From Chitinophaga pinensis (GTDB taxonomy: Bacteria > Bacteroidota > Bacteroidia > UKL13-3): DNA of 64,000 bases. The stretch is from the NCBI GenBank assembly GCA_945898275.1, contig CAMDHZ010000012.1, positions 29,338 through 93,337 on the forward strand, written 5' to 3'. Positions 35,294-44,241 of this stretch are shown here, piece after piece (positions within the stretch are counted from its first letter, which is position 1; every line of letters starts with the position of its first letter). Under the pieces are notes generated by a model. The model was not told the DNA's origin, searched no databases, and worked only from the letters and a program-made list of their open reading frames with translations. Both the position numbers and the translations under genes were made by a program.

Positions 35294-36645
35294 TTTTCTT
35301 TGTTTTTTTCCTTGTTCTTAACTTCATTAGTGGCTTCTAATCCAGTTACATAATCAGGAGGAAAACCATTAAATTGACGCCATAACTCATACCAAACACG
35401 CACTGTTTTAAGCATAGCCCAACCATAAACACCACCGCCTGCTCTTACTAATTCGGGCCAAGCCTCATCTTCTGGATCTGGGATTACCAAAACTCGGAAC
35501 ATTCCATTGGTACTATTAACTTTATCAACTGCTTGAACAATGCCTCCAAAAGTCCCAACATTGGCATTAGGCCAACCGCTAAAAACCAAAGCTGGCCAAC
35601 CGTCGAATTGAATCCTCACCCTTCCACCTAATTGCATAAGGGGTAAATCCATAGCTCTTACATAAAGCTCAACAGCCATTCTAGCATTGGCAGGAACTAT
35701 TGAAATCAAATCCTCCCCTTCTTTGATATTTTCACCAAGACCAGATTTGAAGGCTTTAACTATATAACCATCCTGTGGGGCACGTATAACATAAAATCCA
35801 GATCTTAATTCAAGGTTAGACAATTCAATTTGCATTTTAGAAACTTCGGCTTGGCTTTCAAAAAGCTCTCCAGTGGTTTCATTGATAACTGATTCTGCTT
35901 TTGAAATTTTATCGATGTAATCAGCCTCAACAGAATTCAATTCAATTTCAGCATTTATGAGTTCGTTTTGAACCGAGTTATATTTATTCTCTGCCTCTAC
36001 AAGTTTAGCCGTTGCTTCTTGTGTTTTATTGTTTCTATTTTGCAGTTCAGTTAAGCTTGCAAGTCCTTTGTTATACAAGGCTTCTAAGCGAGAGTATTGG
36101 TCTTGAACCAATTTTAAATTCACTTGGGCTGCCTCAAAACCTGCCTTTTCAGCAGAAACTTTGAAACGCATTTGCTTTACCTTGTTGCGAGTCTGTTCCA
36201 GTTTAAATTTTAGTCCATCCTGAAGCGCATCCACTTGCCTTCTAGTTGCCTCAATTTTTTGTCTTTTTGCAATAATAGCATCTTGCTTATTGGCAATTTG
36301 ATCAGAAGTTCTAGACAATAATTTAGGATCAAAAAACTTTTCTTTAACCTCAGAAATGACACAAATGGTGTCTCCTTTTTTTACCAATTGTCCTTCTTGA
36401 ACCAACCATCGTTCTATCCTACCTGCGATGACAGAAGGAATAGTTTGTGGCCTATCTGCTGGGCTATAGGGCGAAACTTTTCCTTTACCTTGCACATTTT
36501 GTTGCCATGGTAAAAACAATATTGCAATTAGAATGGTAAAGGCTCCAAGGAGATAATTTCTAACAATTTTAAACTTTTTAGGTGTATTTACAAGACTTAG
36601 TGCATGTAAACCAACTTCTTCATATTGATAATTATTCTGAGCCAT
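35290..36645 (-). CDS. HlyD-family membrane fusion protein
   Basis: Periplasmic adaptor linking the inner-membrane ABC protein to TolC. One N-terminal transmembrane helix (NYLLGAFTILIAILFLPW) is followed by a biotinyl-lipoyl half motif (VIAGRIERWLVQEGQLVKKGDTIC), a long coiled coil of about residues 110-270, the second lipoyl half (VIRAPQDGYIVKAFKSGLGENIKEGE), and a beta-barrel. The 451-aa length is normal. It starts two bases after the ABC gene stop and overlaps the TolC gene by four bases, forming a three-gene operon. Confidence 0.9.
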   Translation of the reverse strand: MAQNNYQYEEVGLHALSLVNTPKKFKIVRNYLLGAFTILIAILFLPWQQNVQGKGKVSPYSPADRPQTIPSVIAGRIERWLVQEGQLVKKGDTICVISEVKEKFFDPKLLSRTSDQIANKQDAIIAKRQKIEATRRQVDALQDGLKFKLEQTRNKVKQMRFKVSAEKAGFEAAQVNLKLVQDQYSRLEALYNKGLASLTELQNRNNKTQEATAKLVEAENKYNSVQNELINAEIELNSVEADYIDKISKAESVINETTGELFESQAEVSKMQIELSNLELRSGFYVIRAPQDGYIVKAFKSGLGENIKEGEDLISIVPANARMAVELYVRAMDLPLMQLGGRVRIQFDGWPALVFSGWPNANVGTFGGIVQAVDKVNSTNGMFRVLVIPDPEDEAWPELVRAGGGVYGWAMLKTVRVWYELWRQFNGFPPDYVTGLEATNEVKNKEKNKEK

Positions 36646-36647
36646 TC

Positions 36648-38885
36648 TTATTCAGTAATTAAGGATTCCATTGGAAGTGAACGTCTATCTTTTAGCTCAT
36701 TAAAAGTCCCAGCATCTGTAATTAAACCATCTTTCATTACATAGATTAAATCACTTCGGCGCATAACTTCAGGAATTGAGCTTACAATTAGCATAGCATA
36801 ATTCCCATTAAATAAACCATCTATTAATGCAATTTTTTCAGAGGATTGAACATTATGAAAAAACTCATCAATAAGCATAAGTTTTGGAGGTTTTACTAAA
36901 GACCTAGCCAATAAGATTTTCTTAACCACATTTGAAGGAAAATTACCCCCAGATGGCAATACCTCAGATTGCAAACCATCTTCTAATGAGGCTATAAATT
37001 GGTTCAAACCGACAGATTCACAAGCTTTTAAAATATCTTTAAGGAGAATACCATTTCTTCCTAACGTGATATTTTCTTCAATGGTTCCTTCAAAAACATC
37101 AGATAAACTTAAATTATCACCAATGATATCGCGGTAACTATTAGGGTTAAGTTCTTTGATAGACATACCATTTAGGCTAACAACACCTTCATAATTTTGA
37201 AATAGACCTGCTACTGTTTTCACCAAAGTAGTTTTACCAGAATCATTAAATCCAGCTATACAAATTTTCTGGGTACCAATAATGTTTAGATTGATGTGTT
37301 TAATGCTGTAATTTTTGGCCCCAGGGAACTTGTAGGACACATTATCAAGCTTTAGCTCGAACCTATTTTGAATATCCAAATCTGTAACATCTCTGCCTGC
37401 ATTGGCTTCAATTTCTAAATCTGTGACATGTCCGATTTTATCAAGTGCAGTAAGCATGTCATATACTACCGAAATACTGCCTACCAATTTTTCAACAGAA
37501 GATATTACCAGTACTATAATAATTTCAGAAGCCACAAATTGCCCAAGGTTTATTTGTCTATCGAATACCAAGGCTCCACCTAATATGAGTAAACCTGCTG
37601 TTATCAGTGTTTTGAAAGCAATAATGGCAGTAAACTGCTTAACTAAAATTGAAAAATGCTTTTTCCTATACCCAATATATTTATTTAGTAATCGGTCTGT
37701 TTTATGCATCGGCAAATTTGCAAAACCAGCTAATTTAAATGATTGCACTGCTCTGCCTAACTCTTCTAACCAGTATACTACTTTGTATTTATATTTGGAT
37801 TCATAAATGCTTGTTTCTAAACCTTTTTTACTAGTAAAATAAAATACTAGAAAGATGATTAAGATAACTAGCACTCCAAACACAATAAAATAAGGATGGT
37901 ATAATGAAAGTAAGAGTAATCCAAAAATGATTTGAATGATTGCAGAAGTAAAATCAATTAAAATTTTTGGAAGAGATTTTTGAACATTTAACACATCAAA
38001 AAATCTATTTACGAGTTCTGGCGTATAAGTATGTTTAAGTTTTTCTAGTTTGAGCCTAGGAATTCTAAAAGCAAAGTCGAATGCAGTTTTCGCAAAAACT
38101 CTTTGTTGCAAAACCTCAACTAGGCTTAACTGTTGCACTTGCAACCACCCAGCAATTACAGTAGCAAATACTACCAATATCATCAGAATAAAAACACTTT
38201 CTAGCATTAATCCTCCGCTCATTAAACCTATGATTGCTTGAATTCCTAATGGTAAGGTTAGGTTTACCAAAGCTATCATAATGGCAAAAAAGTAAATATT
38301 GATTATATCTTTCTTTTCTGTACTTAATAATTGAAAAAATCTTTTTAATGGCGTTAAATGACCCTTTCCTGATTTAGCGTTTATGCCGGAATCAACCCTA
38401 TATCCACTAATAAATAATATATCATTTTCGGCGCAACTTTTTAACTGAATGTATTGGTCTGCTGAAAAACTATGATTTAACTTTAATTGATTAACAGTTT
38501 GTATGACTTCAATAAGTTTATCCTCATTTTCAAAAGAACCTTCAATACAGCCACTTTTGGTATCTTCAATAAAGTTAATTTTTCTTCCTTCCTTGTGTTT
38601 TACAATAATCGGAATTAGTCCCAGCTCACTATTTTTGAATACAATTATGGGGAAACTCTGTATTTTTAAAAATTCCTTAAAATCTGATACACTTTTATGG
38701 TGCATGTCAAAATTAAAATGAACATATTCACCAACATCTAAAAGTTGTGTATAAAAGTTTTCAAAAGTATCATCATATTCATCTGCATACCTAAACTTTT
38801 GGTCGTGAAGATCGAAGTGGTCTAATTGATGTCCAGACAGGTGTGCATATTTTTCTATTAGGTCGATGATTTGTTTTCGTAGCAT
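36648..38885 (-). CDS. ABC exporter with atypical ATPase domain (type I secretion-like)
   Basis: Fused permease-ATPase. About residues 1-160 resemble a degenerate N-terminal domain without an evident C39 peptidase Cys. A membrane domain runs from about 195 to 470 and the ATPase from about 520 on. Walker A is present (GFNDSGKTTL, about 540) and Walker B retains LMLIDE (about 670). The Q-loop Gln is replaced (IIGDN), the signature LSGGQ reads PSGGN (about 643), and the switch His is absent (LIVSSIPE, about 700). ATP use may be slow or altered. It is first gene of the operon with HlyD and TolC. The substrate is not identifiable from neighbours. Confidence 0.85.
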   Translation of the reverse strand: MLRKQIIDLIEKYAHLSGHQLDHFDLHDQKFRYADEYDDTFENFYTQLLDVGEYVHFNFDMHHKSVSDFKEFLKIQSFPIIVFKNSELGLIPIIVKHKEGRKINFIEDTKSGCIEGSFENEDKLIEVIQTVNQLKLNHSFSADQYIQLKSCAENDILFISGYRVDSGINAKSGKGHLTPLKRFFQLLSTEKKDIINIYFFAIMIALVNLTLPLGIQAIIGLMSGGLMLESVFILMILVVFATVIAGWLQVQQLSLVEVLQQRVFAKTAFDFAFRIPRLKLEKLKHTYTPELVNRFFDVLNVQKSLPKILIDFTSAIIQIIFGLLLLSLYHPYFIVFGVLVILIIFLVFYFTSKKGLETSIYESKYKYKVVYWLEELGRAVQSFKLAGFANLPMHKTDRLLNKYIGYRKKHFSILVKQFTAIIAFKTLITAGLLILGGALVFDRQINLGQFVASEIIIVLVISSVEKLVGSISVVYDMLTALDKIGHVTDLEIEANAGRDVTDLDIQNRFELKLDNVSYKFPGAKNYSIKHINLNIIGTQKICIAGFNDSGKTTLVKTVAGLFQNYEGVVSLNGMSIKELNPNSYRDIIGDNLSLSDVFEGTIEENITLGRNGILLKDILKACESVGLNQFIASLEDGLQSEVLPSGGNFPSNVVKKILLARSLVKPPKLMLIDEFFHNVQSSEKIALIDGLFNGNYAMLIVSSIPEVMRRSDLIYVMKDGLITDAGTFNELKDRRSLPMESLITE

Positions 38886-39017
38886 ACGTTTTCCTTAACA
38901 ATATTAAGTATTTAAAAGTTTTAAAAAATTAGAATTTAACAATCCAATACTAGCAATGATTTTCATCATTTTAATATAGGGTTTGTCATTCCATTTTTGC
39001 TAGCAAATTTAAACTAT

Positions 39018-39047
39018 TTTGTTAACCGAAAGGAAAGTTTAACTTTG
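39018..39047 (+). promoter_or_regulatory. Putative Bacteroidota promoter of pckA
   Basis: TTTG (39018-39021) and TAACTTTG (39040-39047) match the -33 TTTG and -7 TAnnTTTG boxes with an 18-base gap, 29 bases upstream of the pckA ATG. The spacing is at the short end of what is usual for the phylum. Confidence 0.5.
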
Positions 39048-39076
39048 CCAACGTTAAATCCGATAATCACCTGATT

Positions 39077-40672
39077 ATGACAAATAAAGAAATCTCAGAA
39101 AAAGTAATGCAAAGTGCTTCAGCAGCACATCTGAATCTTACACCTGCCGAATTGGTGCAACATGCGCTAAAAAACGGAGAAGGTGTATTAAATGACACCG
39201 GCGCTTTAATGGCGGATACAGGTGAATTTACAGGCAGATCTCCCAAAGACAAATTTTCTGTAGCAGATGCTAAAACAGAAAATACCGTTTGGTGGGGTGA
39301 TGTAAATCAAAAATTTGATCCAGCAAAATTTGAAACTTTGATGAACAAAGTTATCAATCATTATGCTGGAAAACCTGTTTATGTGCGTGATGCATACGCT
39401 TGTGCAGATCCTAATTTTAAACTTCGTTTAAGAGTAGTTAACGAAACAGCCTACCACAACTTGTTTTGTTACAACTTGTTTTTAAGACCGGAGCAAGCTG
39501 AATTAAGCAATTATGAGCCAGAGTGGTTAATATTAAACGCTCCAAGCTTTAAAGCTATTGCTGCAGAAGATGGAACACGTCAACATAACTTCTCTATCAT
39601 CGATTTCACTCGCAAAGTAATTTTGGTTGGAGGATCTGGCTATACAGGCGAAATGAAGAAAGGAATTTTCACTGTATTAAACTATATTTTACCTGAAGAG
39701 CGAAATACCTTATCAATGCATTGCTCTGCCAATATTGGCAAAAATGGTGATACGGCAATTTTCTTTGGATTATCAGGAACTGGTAAAACAACCTTAAGTG
39801 CAGACCCAGAGCGCAATCTAATTGGGGATGATGAACATGGTTGGGCAGATGATTCTGTATTTAACTTTGAAGGCGGATGTTACGCAAAATGTGTAGACCT
39901 TACACAAGAAAAAGAACCAGAAATTTTCAATGCTATTAAAGAAGGTGCATTATTAGAAAATACACGTTTTATACCTGGGACAAATTCCGTTGATTATACT
40001 AATATTAGTGTTACAGAAAACACACGTTGTGCTTACCCTATCAATCATATTCCTAATGTTGCAGTGCCTTCAATCGGAAAGGCACCTGAAAATATTTTCT
40101 TCCTAACAGCAGATGCATTTGGGGTATTGCCTCCAATTTCTAAGCTGAGTGTTGGTCAAGCTATGTATAGTTTTATAAGCGGATATACTGCAAAAGTTGC
40201 TGGTACAGAGGCTGGAGTTACTGAACCTCAAGCTACTTTTTCGGCATGTTTCGGAAAAGCTTTCCTTCCATTGCACCCAGGAAAATATGCCAAATTATTA
40301 GGGGAGAAATTGAAAGCCAATCCAAATATCAATGTTTGGTTAATTAATACAGGATGGACTGGCGGACCTTACGGTGTTGGTTCAAGAATGAAATTACCTT
40401 TAACCCGTGCTATGATTACTGCAGCTTTGCATGGTGAATTAAATAATGTAGCTTATGAACAACACCCAGTATTTGGGTATATGATGCCAACATCTTGTAC
40501 AAATGTTCCTAGCGAATTATTAAATCCACGTAATACATGGGAAGACAAATCTGCTTATGATGCTCAAGCAAACAAATTAGCAAATATGTTTGTAAAGAAT
40601 TTTGAGCAATATGCTTCAGGAGTTGATGCTGAAATTTTAGCCGCTGCACCAAAAGCAACACAACAAGCGTAA
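39077..40672 (+). CDS. pckA: Phosphoenolpyruvate carboxykinase (ATP)
   Basis: Converts oxaloacetate and ATP to phosphoenolpyruvate, CO2 and ADP at the start of gluconeogenesis. LTGRSPKDKF-like GEFTGRSPKDKFSV is near residue 50, and the P-loop GLSGTGKTTLSADP is at about 231. LIGDDEHGWADDSVFNFEGGCYAKCV is the metal/kinase-2 block, and NTGWTGGPYGVGSRM the adenine region. The 531-aa length fits the ATP-type enzyme. It is transcribed divergently from the exporter operon and ends in a strong terminator. Confidence 0.97.
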   Translation: MTNKEISEKVMQSASAAHLNLTPAELVQHALKNGEGVLNDTGALMADTGEFTGRSPKDKFSVADAKTENTVWWGDVNQKFDPAKFETLMNKVINHYAGKPVYVRDAYACADPNFKLRLRVVNETAYHNLFCYNLFLRPEQAELSNYEPEWLILNAPSFKAIAAEDGTRQHNFSIIDFTRKVILVGGSGYTGEMKKGIFTVLNYILPEERNTLSMHCSANIGKNGDTAIFFGLSGTGKTTLSADPERNLIGDDEHGWADDSVFNFEGGCYAKCVDLTQEKEPEIFNAIKEGALLENTRFIPGTNSVDYTNISVTENTRCAYPINHIPNVAVPSIGKAPENIFFLTADAFGVLPPISKLSVGQAMYSFISGYTAKVAGTEAGVTEPQATFSACFGKAFLPLHPGKYAKLLGEKLKANPNINVWLINTGWTGGPYGVGSRMKLPLTRAMITAALHGELNNVAYEQHPVFGYMMPTSCTNVPSELLNPRNTWEDKSAYDAQANKLANMFVKNFEQYASGVDAEILAAAPKATQQA

Positions 40673-40694
40673 TTAGCAATTTCTAAGAATACTC

Positions 40695-40729
40695 AAACCG
40701 CCTTGATTCATTTCAAGGCGGTTTTTTTT
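40695..40729 (+). terminator. Rho-independent terminator of pckA
   Basis: AAACCGCCTTGA-TTCATT-TCAAGGCGGTTT is a perfect 12-bp stem running straight into a run of T. It lies 23 bases after the pckA stop. A copy of the dispersed GGTTCAAACC word abuts its T-run at 40730. Confidence 0.92.
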
Positions 40730-40866
40730 GGTTCAAACCGAACCATATTAAAACATTATTCCCAAAAAGAAACATAATACCATTTCCAAACAAAATTTAA
40801 ATTGCTGATTTTCTGCATTTTAAAAGTGTGGCAACGCTATTGTAACAAACTAGCAAAACACACATC

Positions 40867-42882
40867 ATGAAAAGGTATTTAGTTATTTTATTATTTTCTT
40901 TGGCATTTGCTTCTTGCAAAAAGGAGATAATCTCTTATACAGAGATTGCGGAGGTTCCAAATGGAGATATTACCGATATCAACCAAATGAAAACTCCTGC
41001 TGGCTTTAATTATGAAACATCAAAGATTGTAGAATTTTCTGTGACCTTGTTAAACAATAACGACCAACCTTTGAGGGGAGTTAGAGTAGACATCATGGAT
41101 AATGCACCAGAAGAAGGTGGCAATATTTATTTCACAGGAAGCACCAATGCTGAAGGTAAGTTAATCATAGAAAGAGAAATGCCTTTGGCAGTGGAGCAAG
41201 TTGTGGTAAATACCGACTATATCGGTTTGCCAAACAACATATACATGAACATTGAAAACTTGAAGGCTTCGGTGGTAATTGGTGGCAAAAACCCTCAATT
41301 CTTATTAAATCGTGGAGATAAATTACCAATAGCAAATGCTCCTTTAGGAAAAAACAGCAATAAATATTCTTTCAGATTAGGAACCTTTACACTTGGTTTA
41401 AATGCAGGCGTACCAAATTACTTATTGCCTACCAATGATATATTAACTCCAACTTTTTTAGCTGATGTTAATGCTAGCTTACCTGAGAGAAAACCAGTAC
41501 CTGTTAACAAACCACAATATTTAGCAAGTAGTGCAGAGAAAAACTTGGTTTTAAGCGAGCAATGTGATGTGTGGATTACCTTTGTGCATGAAGGAGCAGG
41601 ACAACGCAATACCCTTTTCTACTTTGTTTACAATAAAAACAATAAACCAACCACAATCGCTCAAGTAGATTCATTTATAACTATTTTACCTAATGCTTCA
41701 TTTATGAATAGCGGAGGTGGTTTAGTAGCAGGTAACAAAGTGTATATAGGTAGATTTGGAGCGGATACTGCGATTGGTTTTGCCATTGCTGCCAATGGTT
41801 GGAGTGGAACCAATAATATTTTGAGTGCTCCTTTCTTTACTTCTATAAGTTCTATGAATCCTGAAACAAATGCAGCGAATCGTGAACATACCGTATTATT
41901 ATATGACAACCCTACTCAAAGATTTTTAATAGGATTTGAAGACGTAAACAGAAATCCTAGTGGATCTTCTGACAACGACTTTAACGATTTGATTTTCTAT
42001 GCAACTGCCAATCCTACCAAAGCTATTCAAACTACTACTATTCCTCCAGTAACTCCTGCAACTGATTCAGATAATGATGGAGTTAATGATAATTATGATG
42101 AATATCCTAATGATGCTGCAAGAGCTTTTAATATTTACTATCCTTCTGCTACTGGCATGGCTTCCGTTGCCTTTGAAGATCTTTGGCCAAGCAAAGGAGA
42201 TTATGACATCAATGATGTTGTAGTAGATTATCGCTATCATGCTGTGACTAATGCTAATAATCAAATCAAAGATCTTAATGCTAAATATTTGTTAAGAGCA
42301 GCTGGCGGAGTTTTCAAAAATGGATTTTCGGTAATCCTTCCTTTTAACAAAAGCAATATCACTTTAAATGGAGGCTCAACAGTGGTTGGATTTGAATCTG
42401 CTGCAAGCGAAGCCATCCTAAAAGTATTTAATAATTCCAAAGAGCTAATTCCAACTTTTAACACCATGTTTGGAGAAACTTATATTGGAACTGATACCTT
42501 GTTTGCTAAAATGACTTTAACAACTCCTATATCTGGAAGCTTAGGAACCTTTAATCCATTTATTTATGTAGATGAGATGGGTAAAGGAAGAGGTCATGAA
42601 GTACATTTACCGGGTAAAGCCCCAAGTTCTTTAGTAAATGTAAGCGTATTAGGAACAGATGCAGATGCAAGCAATGGAAACGTGTTCTATAAAACTGAAA
42701 ACGGTTTGCCTTTTGCTATTTCAATTCCAGAAAAATTTGAATACCCTCTTGAAAAAGAGCAAATTATTCATGCACACTTAAAATTTGTTCAATGGGTTCA
42801 AAGCGGTGGAGTGCTATTTGAAGACTGGTATAAAAATCAATCGGGTTATAGAGATAATTCAAAATTATACAGTAAGCCATAA
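40867..42882 (+). CDS. LruC-domain lipoprotein with calcium-binding repeat
   Basis: Probable surface or periplasmic structural protein; the molecular role of LruC proteins is not settled. The N-terminus YLVILLFSLAFASC is a lipoprotein signal. A DUF4114-like block (FLIGFEDVNRNPSGSSDNDFND) near residue 365 precedes one thrombospondin type-3-like calcium repeat DSDNDGVNDNYDEYP near 400. The LruC/DUF4842 domain (AFEDLWPSKGDYDINDVVVD) fills the C-terminal third. It has 671 aa. It stands alone between the pckA terminator and the methyltransferase gene. Confidence 0.85.
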   Translation: MKRYLVILLFSLAFASCKKEIISYTEIAEVPNGDITDINQMKTPAGFNYETSKIVEFSVTLLNNNDQPLRGVRVDIMDNAPEEGGNIYFTGSTNAEGKLIIEREMPLAVEQVVVNTDYIGLPNNIYMNIENLKASVVIGGKNPQFLLNRGDKLPIANAPLGKNSNKYSFRLGTFTLGLNAGVPNYLLPTNDILTPTFLADVNASLPERKPVPVNKPQYLASSAEKNLVLSEQCDVWITFVHEGAGQRNTLFYFVYNKNNKPTTIAQVDSFITILPNASFMNSGGGLVAGNKVYIGRFGADTAIGFAIAANGWSGTNNILSAPFFTSISSMNPETNAANREHTVLLYDNPTQRFLIGFEDVNRNPSGSSDNDFNDLIFYATANPTKAIQTTTIPPVTPATDSDNDGVNDNYDEYPNDAARAFNIYYPSATGMASVAFEDLWPSKGDYDINDVVVDYRYHAVTNANNQIKDLNAKYLLRAAGGVFKNGFSVILPFNKSNITLNGGSTVVGFESAASEAILKVFNNSKELIPTFNTMFGETYIGTDTLFAKMTLTTPISGSLGTFNPFIYVDEMGKGRGHEVHLPGKAPSSLVNVSVLGTDADASNGNVFYKTENGLPFAISIPEKFEYPLEKEQIIHAHLKFVQWVQSGGVLFEDWYKNQSGYRDNSKLYSKP

Positions 42883-43005
42883 GCATTTAATAAAATTCTT
42901 GATTCGTGTTTTATAGCATTAGCTGCCTTTGGGTGGCTTTTGCTATTTTTAAGCATTTTTAGAATTGATAAGAAATGGTTTATTTGAAGGATTAACTAAA
43001 ATAAA

Positions 43006-43815
43006 ATGATTTCAGAAAAGAACTATTTGGAAGTAAATAGAAATTCTTGGAACAACCGAGTTGACGCGCATGTAAAATCAGAATTTTATGACATGGAAGG
43101 ATTTATGAATGGCAACTCATCCTTAAATGAAATTGAATTAAACCTACTTGGCGACATCAAAGGTAAAACAATTCTGCATTTACAATGTCATTTTGGGCAA
43201 GATAGTATTTCATTGAGCCGAATGGGTGCAAGTGTGACGGGAATAGACATATCGGATAAGGCTATCTCCAAAGCAGAAGAAATTGCAAAAACGCTTGAAT
43301 CTTCAGCAAAATTTATTTGTTGTGACCTTTACGAACTACCAGAAAACCTAGCCGAAAAGTTTGATATTATATTTACCAGTTATGGCACCATTGGTTGGCT
43401 TCCAGATATGGAGAAATGGGCTAAAATAGTTTCACACTTTTTAAAACCTAAAGGTCAATTTGTATTTGTAGAATTTCATCCAGTGGTTTGGATGTTCGAC
43501 GACAATTTTGAAAAAATAACCTATTCGTATTTCAATGTAGCCCCAATTATTGAAACAGAAACTGGAACCTATGCCAATAAGGAAGCCGATATCACCCAAT
43601 CTAATATTACCTGGAACCATAGCATGAGTGAAGTAATAAACAGCCTTATTAAAAACGGCCTTGAGATTCTTAGTTTGGAAGAGTTTGATTATTCTCCTTA
43701 CAATTGTTTTAATAAGGCAGAAGCTGTTGGCCCAAAAAAATTCCGCATCCCACAATTTAACAATACTTTGCCAATGGTTTATGCGATAAAGGCTAGGTCA
43801 AAAAGTAGCAAATAA
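43006..43815 (+). CDS. Class I SAM-dependent methyltransferase
   Basis: Small-molecule type methyltransferase, 269 aa. The SAM motif is KGKTILHLQCHFGQDSISL, followed by GASVTGIDISDKAI; motif II DIIFTSYGTIGWL and FHPVVWMFDDN follow. The substrate cannot be predicted. The start at 43006 is preceded by AAAATAAA with no strong Shine-Dalgarno, as is usual in the phylum. It converges on secG with a shared terminator. Confidence 0.85.
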   Translation: MISEKNYLEVNRNSWNNRVDAHVKSEFYDMEGFMNGNSSLNEIELNLLGDIKGKTILHLQCHFGQDSISLSRMGASVTGIDISDKAISKAEEIAKTLESSAKFICCDLYELPENLAEKFDIIFTSYGTIGWLPDMEKWAKIVSHFLKPKGQFVFVEFHPVVWMFDDNFEKITYSYFNVAPIIETETGTYANKEADITQSNITWNHSMSEVINSLIKNGLEILSLEEFDYSPYNCFNKAEAVGPKKFRIPQFNNTLPMVYAIKARSKSSK

Positions 43816-43854
43816 AAAAAGCTGCTTCAAAATTACTTTTGAAGCAGCTTTTTT
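43815..43854. terminator. Bidirectional terminator between methyltransferase gene and secG
   Basis: AAAAAAGCTGCTTCAAAA-TTAC-TTTTGAAGCAGCTTTTTT: an 18-bp perfect stem with A-run and T-run on opposite sides, so it can stop transcription from both convergent genes. Confidence 0.93.
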
Positions 43855-43871
43855 ATGCAGAATTATTTTAA

Positions 43872-44240
43872 TTACGGAGCAGGTTGTTGCGCTGGTTGTT
43901 GTGCAGGTTGCTCACCAGTAGCGCCTGCGCCAGGTGTTGGTTGCATTGGAGCAGCAGGTACATTTTGTTGTTCGATATTTTCTTTAATTCTCGACTCAGA
44001 ACCTATTTCTACGCCATCTTTGCTTGGACGTACAAAATTGCTGGCTAAGGATAATACTATCAAAGCTACAGCTAAATACCAAGTAGCTTTTTCTACAACG
44101 TCTGTGCTGCGTTTTACACCCATGATTTGACTAGGTGCAACAAAATTTGCAGCTATTCCACCTTTAGGATTTTGGATCAAAACCAATAAGGTTAATAATA
44201 AACAAGCTACAATAATTAGAATCAAAAGAATGGTTAACAT
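43872..44240 (-). CDS. secG: Preprotein translocase subunit SecG
   Basis: Accessory subunit of the SecYEG channel. There are two transmembrane helices (LTILLILIIVACLLLTLLVLIQ and ATWYLAVALIVLSLASNFV) flanking the conserved NPKGGIAANF...GVKRSTDVVEKATW loop. The C-terminal tail is Pro/Gln/Ala-rich (GEQPAQQPAQQ), common in Bacteroidota SecG. The 122-aa length is normal. Its start is one base from the upstream gene's stop. Confidence 0.95.
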   Translation of the reverse strand: MLTILLILIIVACLLLTLLVLIQNPKGGIAANFVAPSQIMGVKRSTDVVEKATWYLAVALIVLSLASNFVRPSKDGVEIGSESRIKENIEQQNVPAAPMQPTPGAGATGEQPAQQPAQQPAP

Positions 44241-44241
44241 A

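Noticed and set aside
43855-44130. Cys-rich 91-aa ORF on the plus strand
   Set aside because: It is antisense to the repetitive Pro/Gln/Ala-coding tail of secG, which creates the apparent Cys/Gly repeats.
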